From contig NZ_JAGSPM010000008.1 of assembly GCF_018139645.1 (NCBI RefSeq), forward strand, positions 62,001 to 126,000: DNA of 64,000 nucleotides, written 5' to 3'. This document shows, in pieces, positions 55,571 to 64,000 of this stretch. The position numbers were made by a program, and so were the translations under genes. The stretch comes from Affinundibacterium baiyunense (GTDB lineage Bacteria > Pseudomonadota > Gammaproteobacteria > Burkholderiales > Burkholderiaceae_D). Below the pieces are notes generated by a model. The model was not told the DNA's origin, did no database searches, and saw only the letters and a list, made by a program, of their open reading frames with translations. Position 1 is the stretch's first letter. Each line of letters starts with the position of its first letter.

Positions 55571-56470
55571 TTAAGCGCGATTAGGTTCTCCGCGCAATGC
55601 CCAAACCACGCCCGCCATACACAAGACCATGCCCGACCATTCTATCCATCCTGGGTGGTAATTTTCTAATTGAATCGATAGCAAAACTGAGATGATCGGC
55701 GTAATGACGCCAATGAAGACAGTCTTTTGTGCGCCAATGCGATGGATCAGTGTGAAGTAACATGCGAATGCAATCACCGAGCCAAATAGGGATAAATAAA
55801 TCAAAGATAACCAATAGTTGATGCTAGATGGCAGTGTCCATTGTTCGCCACTGATCATCGCAAACAAACTAATCCAAGCGGTACCCCAAGCCATCGCCCA
55901 TGCCATCGTTAACAAAACGTTTTGACTATGTTGACGGACTTTGACGACCACAACATTGCCAAACGTACTCGCAAGCGTTGCGGTCAACGCCAAGCCTAAG
56001 CCGAGCAAAAAGTGGGTGTCGTGACCAGAGTGCGTTTCTTCCCAATTATTTTTTAGGGCAGGAAAGAACAGTAAGATCACCCCAGTTATCGAGACAAATG
56101 CCGCGCCCCAGATGCGCCAACTGAGCGGCTTTTTGAAAAATATTCTCTCGGTGATAGGAGACCAGATCACCATTAAGGCAAATAAGACCGCGACCAAGGC
56201 AGAAACTAAATATTGTTCTGAGGTGTAGGTACAGACGTAACTTAAAGAAAAAGTGAAGAAACCTTGCAGCGCCAGCCAACCCTGTAGTTTCCAAGGTAAA
56301 CGCAGCGATTCCTTTTTTAATAAGCACCACAAAAAAAGACAGAGTGAGGCTAACCCAAATCGATATGCGACCGAAACTGCGGGTGCGACTTCGCCCAGTT
56401 GTTGTGTAATGGCCCAAAAGGTCGAACCCCAAATTAATGAGGCGATAATAAATAGTAGAGAAGATGGCAT
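55571..56470 (-). CDS. DMT-superfamily (EamA) transporter, second copy
   Basis: A 299-residue carrier with ten predicted helices in two EamA repeats. The start SSLLFIIASLIWGSTFWAITQQLG and the TVFIGVITPIISVLLSIQLEN block near the end are typical. It shares only the family pattern with the DMT protein at 24.6 kb and is not a recent duplicate. The substrate is unknown. It is followed on the minus strand by nothing co-directional before tcdA. Confidence 0.9.
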   Translation of the reverse strand: MPSSLLFIIASLIWGSTFWAITQQLGEVAPAVSVAYRFGLASLCLFLWCLLKKESLRLPWKLQGWLALQGFFTFSLSYVCTYTSEQYLVSALVAVLFALMVIWSPITERIFFKKPLSWRIWGAAFVSITGVILLFFPALKNNWEETHSGHDTHFLLGLGLALTATLASTFGNVVVVKVRQHSQNVLLTMAWAMAWGTAWISLFAMISGEQWTLPSSINYWLSLIYLSLFGSVIAFACYFTLIHRIGAQKTVFIGVITPIISVLLSIQLENYHPGWIEWSGMVLCMAGVVWALRGEPNRA

Positions 56471-56537
56471 AGCCCGCTAGTGTAACTTTTTTTGCGCGAG
56501 CTTGCCGGTATTTGCTAGCCTTGTGCAGACCTTGTAC

Positions 56538-57632
56538 TTACTTTGCCGCTTGTCTAAATCGCTCAATACGTTTTTCGGTCATTGGATGGCTAGATAGGTA
56601 ATCATTGATTTGCTCTTCTAACCAACTGGATTGGCGTTTCTTTTTTGTTAATTTGTCGGTGGATGTATCCTGATCCAATGACTCAAATAAATCTGCCAAA
56701 TGGGCTGGTGAAATACCGCGAGATTGCAATAAGCGAATCGCGTATTCATCAGCTTCGGCTTCTTTTTCTTGCGAATATCTTGCATTTAATAAGCCGCCAG
56801 CTGCAACACTTAGGATATTACTGAAATCACCTATGGTAGCACCAAGCAAAACGGTCATCAGCGATGTTTCGGTAATATTGTGCATGCTGTGCCTTAGTTC
56901 AATGTGGGCGATCTCATGGGCTAGTACGCCTGCCAATTGCATTTCGCCAGCGCGTGTTAGAGGCAAATTCAGTGGCGAATTCCGTTGCGATGTTGCTTGC
57001 GAATCCTGCTTGGGCATATGTTGTATCATCGCATCCGTCAGATAAATGCTGCCATTCGGCAGTGCCAAAGCATTCGCGCCTATCTTTTCACTTTTACGCA
57101 ATTCCAAACGTAGCGGAATTCGGGTTGCATTTGGTTTAATCGCTTCAAATATCTTGGTGATTTGCGCTGCTTGCTCAGCCTTGATATCTGATTCTGTGAA
57201 ATAGTCAGCATCTAACATGCTTTCAACTTCAGTCCCTAAAAAATCATCGGCTTGCTGTGGAATCATGGGCACAATTTGCTTAGCTAAAATTGGTCCGCCA
57301 TAACGATAGCTACCGTAGAACAGAGCTAATACGACTGCGATAGCAAATAGCGCGATGCCCCAATTGCGTTGCCAATGTTCAACGAGACTGGCTTGGTAAG
57401 CAATTTGCTTCAATGCAGCTTGCTGATCTACGGCTGCGTGTATTTCACAGTGCGATCCATCGTCAAATTGTAAGATCAGCGCGGCATTGAGATATGGTTC
57501 TGCTACGTGTGTGGTCTTCTTAGAAAAAAATTTATTGAATTGTGATGTGGTGATCTTGATCTGATCTGCATCGATGCTGATGTTGGCGGGCTGGATAATG
57601 CTACTTTGTGCATTAAAATAATTTGCATTCAT
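56538..57632 (-). CDS. M48-family membrane metallopeptidase
   Basis: A 364-residue protein. The N-terminal 90 residues are a small beta-rich domain, a membrane helix follows (WGIALFAIAVVLALFYGSY, about 92-110), and then the M48 peptidase domain. The zinc site is H239-E-I-A-H243, with the third-ligand glutamate in the KEAEADEYAIRLL helix. It probably faces the periplasm and degrades misfolded proteins, like BepA/LoiP relatives. Its ATG lies 15 bases after the yjgN-like gene, so they form an operon. Confidence 0.92.
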   Translation of the reverse strand: MNANYFNAQSSIIQPANISIDADQIKITTSQFNKFFSKKTTHVAEPYLNAALILQFDDGSHCEIHAAVDQQAALKQIAYQASLVEHWQRNWGIALFAIAVVLALFYGSYRYGGPILAKQIVPMIPQQADDFLGTEVESMLDADYFTESDIKAEQAAQITKIFEAIKPNATRIPLRLELRKSEKIGANALALPNGSIYLTDAMIQHMPKQDSQATSQRNSPLNLPLTRAGEMQLAGVLAHEIAHIELRHSMHNITETSLMTVLLGATIGDFSNILSVAAGGLLNARYSQEKEAEADEYAIRLLQSRGISPAHLADLFESLDQDTSTDKLTKKKRQSSWLEEQINDYLSSHPMTEKRIERFRQAAK

Positions 57633-57647
57633 TTAGGTGCCTCGCTT

Positions 57648-58916
57648 TTACCAAGAAAGATCAAAGCCAAAGAATTCTGCTGAACTCTCCGCAGTTGCAT
57701 TTTCATTGTTTGTACTCGATCTTGTGGTCTCGAACGCATCTGCATTGGCAATCACCAGCATATGTTCTAATCGGAAGCGATAGCTACGAACTACCGCAAA
57801 TGGACGATATAAACCGAGTGTGCAAATGGTGAGTAGTGCATTCACCGTTTGTAGGCGGGTGTAGCCCCACACTGGCAAATTGGATTGGAATTGAATGTCA
57901 TCTAACTGCGTATGATTCCATGAAGCGTTCCAGATTTTGGTTTGCAAGAAAGGTCCGAGTACTGAGTACACAAGCAAGCCGATCAAGGCAGAGCTAATGA
58001 TGCCGATAAGAGCGGTACTAAATCCCACATCAGTTTCAGTTCCGCTGCTCAAGAAAATAGATACGCCAAGCGCGAATATGATTCCACCAATGATCGCCAC
58101 TAGGGTGGCATTGAAAAAAGTAACGAAATACGGCCAGACAAAGGCATGGGTGGAAATATCTGCCTTAGATTTTTTTTGTCCAAATCCAAAATTATTATGC
58201 TGGTAGTACTTCATGCGCGCGTGTAGCCACGGCCAAGACAAATACAGCAAACCTGGTAGCGCGACGAACCAACTCAGAGGAAATAGCACCGCGATCAAGG
58301 CGGGCAATACAAAGATGATCGCGATCGGTAGATAGATGGCATAGGCTGTGCTGAGTGCGCCATGGAAATCGAATCGTAGGCCACGATAGCTGGTGTTCCG
58401 TAAGCGAAAGCGTAATGCGCTGCGCATCATCCATGGCAGGCCAAAAAATAATAGCGACGCGAAAACCAGCGCAAATCCTTTGGATAAGCCAAAGACATAA
58501 TGGTATAGAAATAGCAGAATGGCGGCGATGATACGACCGCGCAAAATCGTTGTTGGGTCACCGTGAAAATTAAAGCAGGCACCTGCCAATTGGGTATTGC
58601 GATCAAAGTATTGCAGTCGCCTGACTTTTGCCCAAGCTGAGTAAATACCCAAGCTGAGTAAGCTCAAACAAAGATTCACTATCCATATTTTGAAATACTC
58701 TTTACCACTGCCAGTAAAAACGGCTTGATAGTTGAGCGGCGGTGGTGGGTATAAATCTGCGTAGTTGGGTAATTGTTCCGCTGAACCTTGGTCCACTATC
58801 GCGGCTTGCGTGGTTTGCGCAGACTGGCTGAAATCATCTATGCTAGAAACAACTTGGTTGGATGGCATGGACTGACCATTTGTTGAACTGACCGTATCAA
58901 GCGCATGTTCTGGCAT
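57648..58916 (-). CDS. YjgN-like DUF898 membrane protein
   Basis: A 422-residue inner-membrane protein. An N-terminal cytosolic, low-complexity segment of about 70 residues precedes eight or more helices arranged in two DUF898 repeats. PLNYQAVFTGSGKEYFKIWIVNLCLSL starts the first. SAWAKVRRLQYFDRNTQLAG and RPFAVVRSYRFRLEHML are repeat signatures. AGGAG lies 5 bases before the ATG at 58916. It is coupled with the M48 peptidase gene downstream, an association seen widely; the function is unknown. Confidence 0.9.
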   Translation of the reverse strand: MPEHALDTVSSTNGQSMPSNQVVSSIDDFSQSAQTTQAAIVDQGSAEQLPNYADLYPPPPLNYQAVFTGSGKEYFKIWIVNLCLSLLSLGIYSAWAKVRRLQYFDRNTQLAGACFNFHGDPTTILRGRIIAAILLFLYHYVFGLSKGFALVFASLLFFGLPWMMRSALRFRLRNTSYRGLRFDFHGALSTAYAIYLPIAIIFVLPALIAVLFPLSWFVALPGLLYLSWPWLHARMKYYQHNNFGFGQKKSKADISTHAFVWPYFVTFFNATLVAIIGGIIFALGVSIFLSSGTETDVGFSTALIGIISSALIGLLVYSVLGPFLQTKIWNASWNHTQLDDIQFQSNLPVWGYTRLQTVNALLTICTLGLYRPFAVVRSYRFRLEHMLVIANADAFETTRSSTNNENATAESSAEFFGFDLSW

Positions 58917-59129
58917 TGCGACTCCTAGAAAAAAGCGATAGTGAGTCAAGGATCATAACATGCGAGATTGTCAATTAAATAAATTTCTCGCGATAATGCT
59001 TAAGTTGCGGTGCAAGCTGCTAATTGGCTTAGTTACCTGAATTAACTACCTAAATTAGTTACCTAAACTTGGATTGGAATACTGATTCGTCTAATGAATA
59101 ACTTATTTATTAATTCATCGACAATCTCG

Positions 59130-60104
59130 CTAGCGAATTGCATGACAAGTGGCCTCACCTTTATCCAGAATCTGCTTACTTTCTGCTGCGATAAATTCCC
59201 AAGAATATGCATTGCTTGCCAGCGCAAGTTTTAGCACGCCATGACGATCGTTCTGTCTCACTTCACTACCATCTTTCACCAAAAAGATCGGTGACAACTT
59301 TGCACCGCCAGTACCAACTACAAAGCTTCGAATACCGTTGCTAGCATCAGGCACGCCATTTTTATCTAGCGGCGCGAATCGCTCATAATGATGATCATGA
59401 CTCGTTAGTACGAGATCGGCTTTTGCATCTGCTAACAGCTTCCACGCATCTTGCATGACTTTATTATTGCCGTGGCCGCCAGATGAATAGACTGGATGAT
59501 GCCAAAACGCGAGTATGCATGATGCTTGATTTTCACGCAGCGTTGATTGCAGCCAAGTCAATTGAGTTTGCATGGCCTGGTGCTTGATATTGCTGTTTAG
59601 CGAGATGATCAACCAGTTTCCCAAAGTCTTTTTGTAGTAACCGCGTCGATTACTGCCAGCTAGCTCATCAAAGTAATTGTAATAGCCAGAGGCGAGGGGA
59701 ATTCCATAATCATGATTTCCCGGTGATGGCAAAGTACGTTGTTTAAACTGGCCCCAAGTTTGATCGTAGCAATCGTTAAATTCTTCGGCTTTTCCTACCG
59801 GATAGGTATTGTCCCCTAGTGTGATGACATAGGCATTTTTGTCTTGTTGTATGCCTGCTCTGATCAATGCAGCAGTTTGTGCTGCGTCTGTTTGTGAAGC
59901 AGCTTGCTTGCGACAATCAGCGATATCGCCAGCTGCGTAAATGGTGATGGGATTCGGTTTTTTCGGAATATTCTTTTTTGTTTGTGCATCGACAGTTGGG
60001 TGAAAAATCAATGCGGATAAAATGAATAGCGCGTTCCGATGGAGACTACTTGCACGAATTGATAAATTTGAAAATTGGAATTGAACAAAGTTAAGCATCG
60101 GCAT
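59130..60104 (-). CDS. Secreted metallophosphoesterase
   Basis: A 324-residue protein with an N-terminal hydrophobic signal segment (FILSALIFHPTVDAQ). The calcineurin-like metal-binding blocks are present in order: AAGDIADC, GDNTYP, GNHDYG, FWHHPVYSSGG and SHDHHYERF. This resembles purple acid phosphatase-like enzymes of Burkholderiales. It is probably periplasmic and hydrolyses phosphoesters; the substrate is unknown. ATGs at 60104 and 60098 are both possible. A small Cys-tailed protein gene lies 84 bases upstream on the same strand. Confidence 0.9.
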   Translation of the reverse strand: MPMLNFVQFQFSNLSIRASSLHRNALFILSALIFHPTVDAQTKKNIPKKPNPITIYAAGDIADCRKQAASQTDAAQTAALIRAGIQQDKNAYVITLGDNTYPVGKAEEFNDCYDQTWGQFKQRTLPSPGNHDYGIPLASGYYNYFDELAGSNRRGYYKKTLGNWLIISLNSNIKHQAMQTQLTWLQSTLRENQASCILAFWHHPVYSSGGHGNNKVMQDAWKLLADAKADLVLTSHDHHYERFAPLDKNGVPDASNGIRSFVVGTGGAKLSPIFLVKDGSEVRQNDRHGVLKLALASNAYSWEFIAAESKQILDKGEATCHAIR

Positions 60105-60188
60105 TCAGGACAAGGGATAAAACAATATTTTACCCGCATATCCTGAGTCCTAGCGTAAATGCGATGCGTGAATCGCTTTGATAATTGC

Positions 60189-60425
60189 TTAGGCGCGAGC
60201 CACATTCGGATCGCAACAGCCGCAGCAAGGGCTACCTGATTTTTCGCTTGGTACAACTTGTTGTACAGCGTTTTGCACAGGGGCGTTGTTGTTGCTTAAT
60301 TTAGCAGGTGATTTGGCAGCGGAAGATGATTGCACTGCTGATTCAGTTGTCGCTTGATTATTGATTTGGCTGGCGCTGGTTAAACTAGTGAAGCTGCTAT
60401 TTGTTGTGGATTGTGACGTGTTCAT
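60189..60425 (-). CDS. Small low-complexity protein with CCGCC tail
   Basis: A 78-residue protein that I do not recognise. The first 60 residues are rich in serine, asparagine, threonine and glutamine, with no predicted structure. The last 15 carry a five-residue cysteine cluster, CCGCCDPN, followed by VARA. AGGAAGTAGAGT before the ATG is a good ribosome site, which argues for a real gene. The cluster could bind metal or be lipid-modified. It is upstream of the metallophosphoesterase on the same strand. Confidence 0.6.
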   Translation of the reverse strand: MNTSQSTTNSSFTSLTSASQINNQATTESAVQSSSAAKSPAKLSNNNAPVQNAVQQVVPSEKSGSPCCGCCDPNVARA

Positions 60426-60635
60426 ACTCTACTTCCTAAAAGACGATGGGAATAGGTAGTGTAATTCTGCCTTGACGGATTACTGTGCAGGCTCGTATGC
60501 AAGTTCACGATTTCTTGATTCTCGATAAGTGGAGTTGAATCGCGCGTAGATTTGCCGTCGATTTACGTGGGATAGGCGGAAATGAAAGATTGAATAAGGA
60601 TGAAGCGAGGATAAGAGTAAAAAAGGCAAAAAAGA

Positions 60636-60676
60636 CAAAAAGGGCAAAATTCAATAAAGAATTTTGCCCTTTTGTT
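60636..60676 (-). terminator. Terminator of the M16 peptidase gene
   Basis: CAAAAAGGGCAAAATTC and GAATTTTGCCCTTTTG form a nearly perfect 15-base-pair stem with loop AATAAA. On the minus strand it follows the peptidase stop by about 38 bases and ends in a T tract. Confidence 0.88.
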
Positions 60677-60713
60677 GTCTGGCAACGCTAATTTGCGTCA
60701 CATAGCGATCTTA

Positions 60714-63533
60714 CTATTTACTGATTTTTGCTTGATCACCCGCATTGATCACCGAGATGTTTTCCGGCTTGATTAATTGACGTAACGCTTGATTGACTTG
60801 CGCCACAGTCAAGGCAGCGACTTTTGCTTCAAAGTCTTGGTCAAACTTCATGGTGCGATTAATCGCCAGATAGTTTGACAACTGCGCTGCTAAGCTTGCA
60901 TCTTGTGTGCGACCTACTTCTTCCGCTTGCTTCCAGCCTTTTTTCGCTTCGATCAATTCGGCTTCTGTGAAACCTTCAGTGACTGCTTTTTGCACTTCTT
61001 CACGCAAAGCCGCTTCGACCTTCGCGGTGTTTTGTGGCGCGCTCAATGCATACGCAGCCCACATGCCACTTGGATCTTGACTTGGCACGTTTAAGAAGGA
61101 ACCAACACCATACGACAAACCTTCTTTTTGACGAATACGATCAGCCAAACGACTACGCAAAGCACCGCCACCCAGCATATGGTTTGCCATCAACAATGCT
61201 GGATGAACTTCAGCATCGTCTTTGATCGCCACAGGATGAATCGCGAGTAAGAAACTGCTGGCCTTATCTGGTGTATTGAGTACCAGCTTTTCACCTGCGA
61301 CGGCTTTGATTTGACGTGCGATCCTTGTATAAGTTTGTTTGGCTTTCCAATCACCAAATAAGCTTGCCAACTGGGCTTTTAAGCTAGTCGGATCAAAATC
61401 ACCAACCGCTGAAAAACTAGCACTATCCGCACCAAAATATTGTTGGTGGAAGGCTTTCACATCTTCTAATTTGACAGTTTTTGCGGCAAGCACTTGCTCA
61501 GGTAAAGTATTTACGTGCAATACATGACCAGCTGGCGTCGCATCGGTGAGGCGTGCCATTGCATTACTTGCTTGTGCTTGTGGTTCTGGAATAGATTGCT
61601 CAATACGCCCAACAATGGCTAATTTGAGTTCTTCAAATTCGCTACTAGGGAAGGATGGTTTTTTCAAAACCTCTGCCAACAAATCAATCGCTGCCGCTAA
61701 CTTATCGCGTGTGGTTGTGATATTGGCGGTAATGCCTTCTGCATTGCCGCCTATCGTCACCTGTGCATTTAATTTATCGAAGCTATCTTTGATTTCTTGA
61801 CGAGATAAACGATCTGTTCCTTTGTTCAATAGGCTCGCTGTGAATTGTCCAATTTCAGCTTTGCCTTGTAAGCTTGCTTCACTACCCATACGCAAACGTA
61901 AGCTTACACTGACAGTCGCACCTTTGGTTTTCTTCGGTAGCAAAGCGAGTTTCATTCCATTGGATAGATTGGAACGTTGTGTACGTTTTTCGATATTTGC
62001 AGGACTAGGATCAAATGCCTCACCTTGCTCAACTACCGCTTGACCTTTGTAATCCTTCACGAGCTTGAGGATGTCCGGTGTCGATGGTACTTCGGTACGA
62101 TCTGCGGTATCGGTTGGGATAAATCGACCGAGTGTACGATTGGTCGCTTTTAAATATTTTTCTGCAGCGGCTTGTACGTCTTTCACCGTCATTTTTTCGA
62201 TCTGATCACGTTCAATAAAGAACAAACGCCAATCGCCTGCGGCCATTGATTCAGTTAACGCAATCGTCAATTGTGCTGTGTCATTTAAGGCGAGTTGAAT
62301 TTGTTTACGAGCAGCTTGCTTCGCGCGATCTAATTCTTCTTGTGTAATCGGTGCGGTTTTTAAATTTTCGAGAACCTTTAACAAGGCTTCTTGTGCGGCA
62401 TCCAAATTATTTTCTTTTGGCACGATGGCACCAAATATGCCATAGCTGGGTTCTAGATTGCTGACTGTGTTGTAGTTCACCGCGGTGGCAAGCTTGGTTT
62501 CAACCAAGGCTTTATGCAAACGTCCGCTTGGAGCACTAGTCAAAATATTTGCCAGCAAGCCTAGTGCAGCGGAATCGATATGCGCAGACGGTGCCATATG
62601 GTAACCAGCGCCAACAAACTGCGTACCACCGGTGCGACGCACTGTTACAGAACGCTCACCATCTTGCGTTGGTTCTGTGGTGTAGGTTGGGTCGATGACG
62701 CGATTTGGTTTTGGAATGCGACCAAATAGCTCGTTCACTTGCTTGAGAATTTTTGCATCGTCGAATTTACCGGCGATCATCAGAATCGCATTGTCTGGCT
62801 GGTAGTATTTTTTGTAGAACGCACGTAAGCGCGGGATGTTTACTTGCTCAATATCGGAACGCGCGCCTATCGTTGATTTGCCGTAGTTGTGCCAATCGTA
62901 AGCGACCGCTTGGATACGCTCAGTAGTGACACCAATCGGATCGCTTTCACCAATTTCAAATTCATTGCGAACGACCGTCATTTCACCTTTTTGCGTTTTT
63001 GGGTTCCACAAATCGTTTTGATCAATGGCAGCGTTGATCATGCGATCGGCTTCCATCGCCAACATTTGTTTTAAATTGTCTTCGTTGGCAGGGAAGGTCG
63101 CATAGTAGTTGGTACGATCGTACCAAGTGGTGCCGTTGAATTCTGCGCCAGTCGCGTTCAATACTTCCACTGGGGATTTGGTGCCTTTCTTAATGCCGAA
63201 ATTAGCACTTGGTTTGAACAATAAATGTTCCAATAAATGCGCCATGCCGGTCTCGCCGTAATTTTCATGACGCGACCCGACCATGTAGACTAAATTGGTT
63301 GTCAGCGTAGGCTTACTCGCGTCTGGAAACAAGACCACGCGCATTCCGTTCGCCAATTTATATTCTGTGATGCCTTCAACGGTAGTGACTTTGACTGGCG
63401 CTGCTAATTGTTTTGTTGATTGCTTAGAATTACTTGTGCTGATTGCTGTTGTTGTTTCGATTGGTGTTGTTGCTAGTGTCAAGCCTGGTGTCAAAATGCC
63501 AGCACTGAGCATGAGTAAAGTAATTAATTTCAC
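60714..63533 (-). CDS. M16-family zinc protease, double domain
   Basis: A 939-residue pitrilysin-like protein with a signal peptide (LITLLMLSAGILTPGLTLA) and therefore periplasmic. The first M16 domain (about 50-270) has the inverted zinc motif H99-L-L-E-H103 and the downstream glutamate region VVRNEFEIGE. A C-terminal M16_C block follows each half, and the second half (about 510-939) lacks the zinc motif, as is normal for this class. It probably clears peptides in the periplasm. Monocistronic with its own terminator. The 5' region is very AT-rich. Confidence 0.92.
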   Translation of the reverse strand: MKLITLLMLSAGILTPGLTLATTPIETTTAISTSNSKQSTKQLAAPVKVTTVEGITEYKLANGMRVVLFPDASKPTLTTNLVYMVGSRHENYGETGMAHLLEHLLFKPSANFGIKKGTKSPVEVLNATGAEFNGTTWYDRTNYYATFPANEDNLKQMLAMEADRMINAAIDQNDLWNPKTQKGEMTVVRNEFEIGESDPIGVTTERIQAVAYDWHNYGKSTIGARSDIEQVNIPRLRAFYKKYYQPDNAILMIAGKFDDAKILKQVNELFGRIPKPNRVIDPTYTTEPTQDGERSVTVRRTGGTQFVGAGYHMAPSAHIDSAALGLLANILTSAPSGRLHKALVETKLATAVNYNTVSNLEPSYGIFGAIVPKENNLDAAQEALLKVLENLKTAPITQEELDRAKQAARKQIQLALNDTAQLTIALTESMAAGDWRLFFIERDQIEKMTVKDVQAAAEKYLKATNRTLGRFIPTDTADRTEVPSTPDILKLVKDYKGQAVVEQGEAFDPSPANIEKRTQRSNLSNGMKLALLPKKTKGATVSVSLRLRMGSEASLQGKAEIGQFTASLLNKGTDRLSRQEIKDSFDKLNAQVTIGGNAEGITANITTTRDKLAAAIDLLAEVLKKPSFPSSEFEELKLAIVGRIEQSIPEPQAQASNAMARLTDATPAGHVLHVNTLPEQVLAAKTVKLEDVKAFHQQYFGADSASFSAVGDFDPTSLKAQLASLFGDWKAKQTYTRIARQIKAVAGEKLVLNTPDKASSFLLAIHPVAIKDDAEVHPALLMANHMLGGGALRSRLADRIRQKEGLSYGVGSFLNVPSQDPSGMWAAYALSAPQNTAKVEAALREEVQKAVTEGFTEAELIEAKKGWKQAEEVGRTQDASLAAQLSNYLAINRTMKFDQDFEAKVAALTVAQVNQALRQLIKPENISVINAGDQAKISK

Positions 63534-63774
63534 CTGGAAATCCTTAAAAATACAACGAGGTGAGCAACATAGTTGATTTGCTAATTATTTGCAATTAGCT
63601 ACAAGCAATTCTGCTAATTTTTTGTGAATTACTTAAGTGAAATAAGGAATTAATTATTTAATTGATTAAGTAATTAATTAAGAATGCTGTTTGAATTATT
63701 GGAGAGCGAGAGATTTGCTAAGGTTTTTAAATTGTGAGTTATTACCGAAAGAATGGCGGTATGCAATGACTTAC

Positions 63775-64000
63775 TTATTCATCGTCAAACAGTGAAGCTT
63801 GAATTGCAGATGGGTTTGTCGTTGGACGTTTTGTTTTCGCGCGGGTTCTATCCAGGTTCGCCGCCTTTGCCCACATCTGTTCAGCGGGGAAAAGTTGTAG
63901 AAATTGGCGCGCTAAATCTGGATGAGGACATGCAAGCCACCCATCGTAATCTTGCTCATGCAAAATCACCAAGGAGCGTTTTTCATCTTCGGGCTTTTGA
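63775..64000 (-). CDS. SRAP-domain (YedK/HMCES-like) protein, C-terminal part
   Basis: Only the C-terminal 74 or so residues are inside the window; the frame stays open to the right edge. The visible KRSLVILHEQDYDGWL block matches the closing part of SRAP proteins, which covalently protect abasic sites in single-stranded DNA, and the tail ends SLFDDE. The catalytic N-terminal cysteine lies outside. Transcribed toward the M16 gene, with about 240 AT-rich bases between. Confidence 0.8.
   Translation of the reverse strand, partial: QKPEDEKRSLVILHEQDYDGWLACPHPDLARQFLQLFPAEQMWAKAANLDRTRAKTKRPTTNPSAIQASLFDDE

Noticed and set aside
59030-59075. Three imperfect copies of TTACCTAAATTA-like sequence
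   Set aside because: Short degenerate tandem repeat in a 3' region; no regulatory feature can be supported.

Overview
The window looks like chromosomal DNA of a moderately low-GC betaproteobacterium in the order Burkholderiales. Oxalobacteraceae, with an Undibacterium-like content, is the best guess. This is inferred from the gene families: DUF3025, DUF3422, YggS-ProC beside PilT/PilU, the yqjDEK-type membrane operon, a TPP-riboswitch thiamine operon, the ABC permease/M1 peptidase fusion and the Pat-type acyl-CoA ligase/GNAT fusion. Almost everything reads as dense core chromosome. I saw no rRNA, tRNA, CRISPR array, prophage or intact insertion sequence.

Layout. 0-8.7 kb: the 3' part of pyrC, DUF3025, YdcH-like and RpiR-type genes, a DUF2147 lipocalin-like secreted protein, an overlapping ArsR-SRPBCC pair, a VOC protein, a 2-TM potassium channel with an RCK domain, and a DUF2058 gene. 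8.8-11.1 kb: a small accessory patch with a Phd/PIN toxin-antitoxin pair, an Mrr-like restriction endonuclease and an orphan four-helix membrane protein. It is interleaved with GC-rich REP-like inverted repeats. 11.2-16.8 kb: valS, then a TPR-GGDEF diguanylate cyclase. 16.8-21.9 kb: TPP riboswitch and thiC-thiS-thiG-thiD-thiE. 22-28.5 kb: a response regulator with a degenerate N-terminal receiver-like half, a Rieske oxygenase, a DMT exporter, a mercaptopyruvate sulfurtransferase, a ZIP transporter, DUF4124 and an HExxH protein.

28.5-37.3 kb: glutathione peroxidase, pilU, pilT, yggS-proC, a RIO kinase, the yqjK/E/D-like operon, ubiA and oxyR (with both redox cysteines). 37.5-44.6 kb: a LytS/LytR-type two-component system, divergent from an ABC ATPase and a 1196-residue permease fused to an M1 metallopeptidase. 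44.6-54.5 kb: GNAT, cyclophilin, DUF3422, HDAC-like deacetylase, Pat-like acyl-CoA ligase/acetyltransferase, an HTH regulator, an MsrA-like protein lacking the catalytic cysteine, pdxH and a hemerythrin. 54.7-64 kb: tcdA, a second DMT transporter, a YjgN/M48 peptidase pair, a secreted metallophosphoesterase, a small Cys-tailed protein, an M16 double-domain peptidase and the C-terminus of an SRAP (YedK/HMCES) protein.

Themes. Cofactor supply is prominent: thiamine operon, PdxH, YggS, UbiA. So are peroxide and redox handling (OxyR, glutathione peroxidase, the MsrA-like protein, hemerythrin) and type IV pilus retraction (PilT/PilU). The least ordinary items are the MsrA-like protein without its nucleophile, the receiver-like/receiver tandem, the M1-ABC fusion beside its divergent two-component system, the repeat-flanked Mrr/toxin patch, and the two competing anti-Shine-Dalgarno pairings below the TPP riboswitch. 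No wholly novel multi-gene system is evident.
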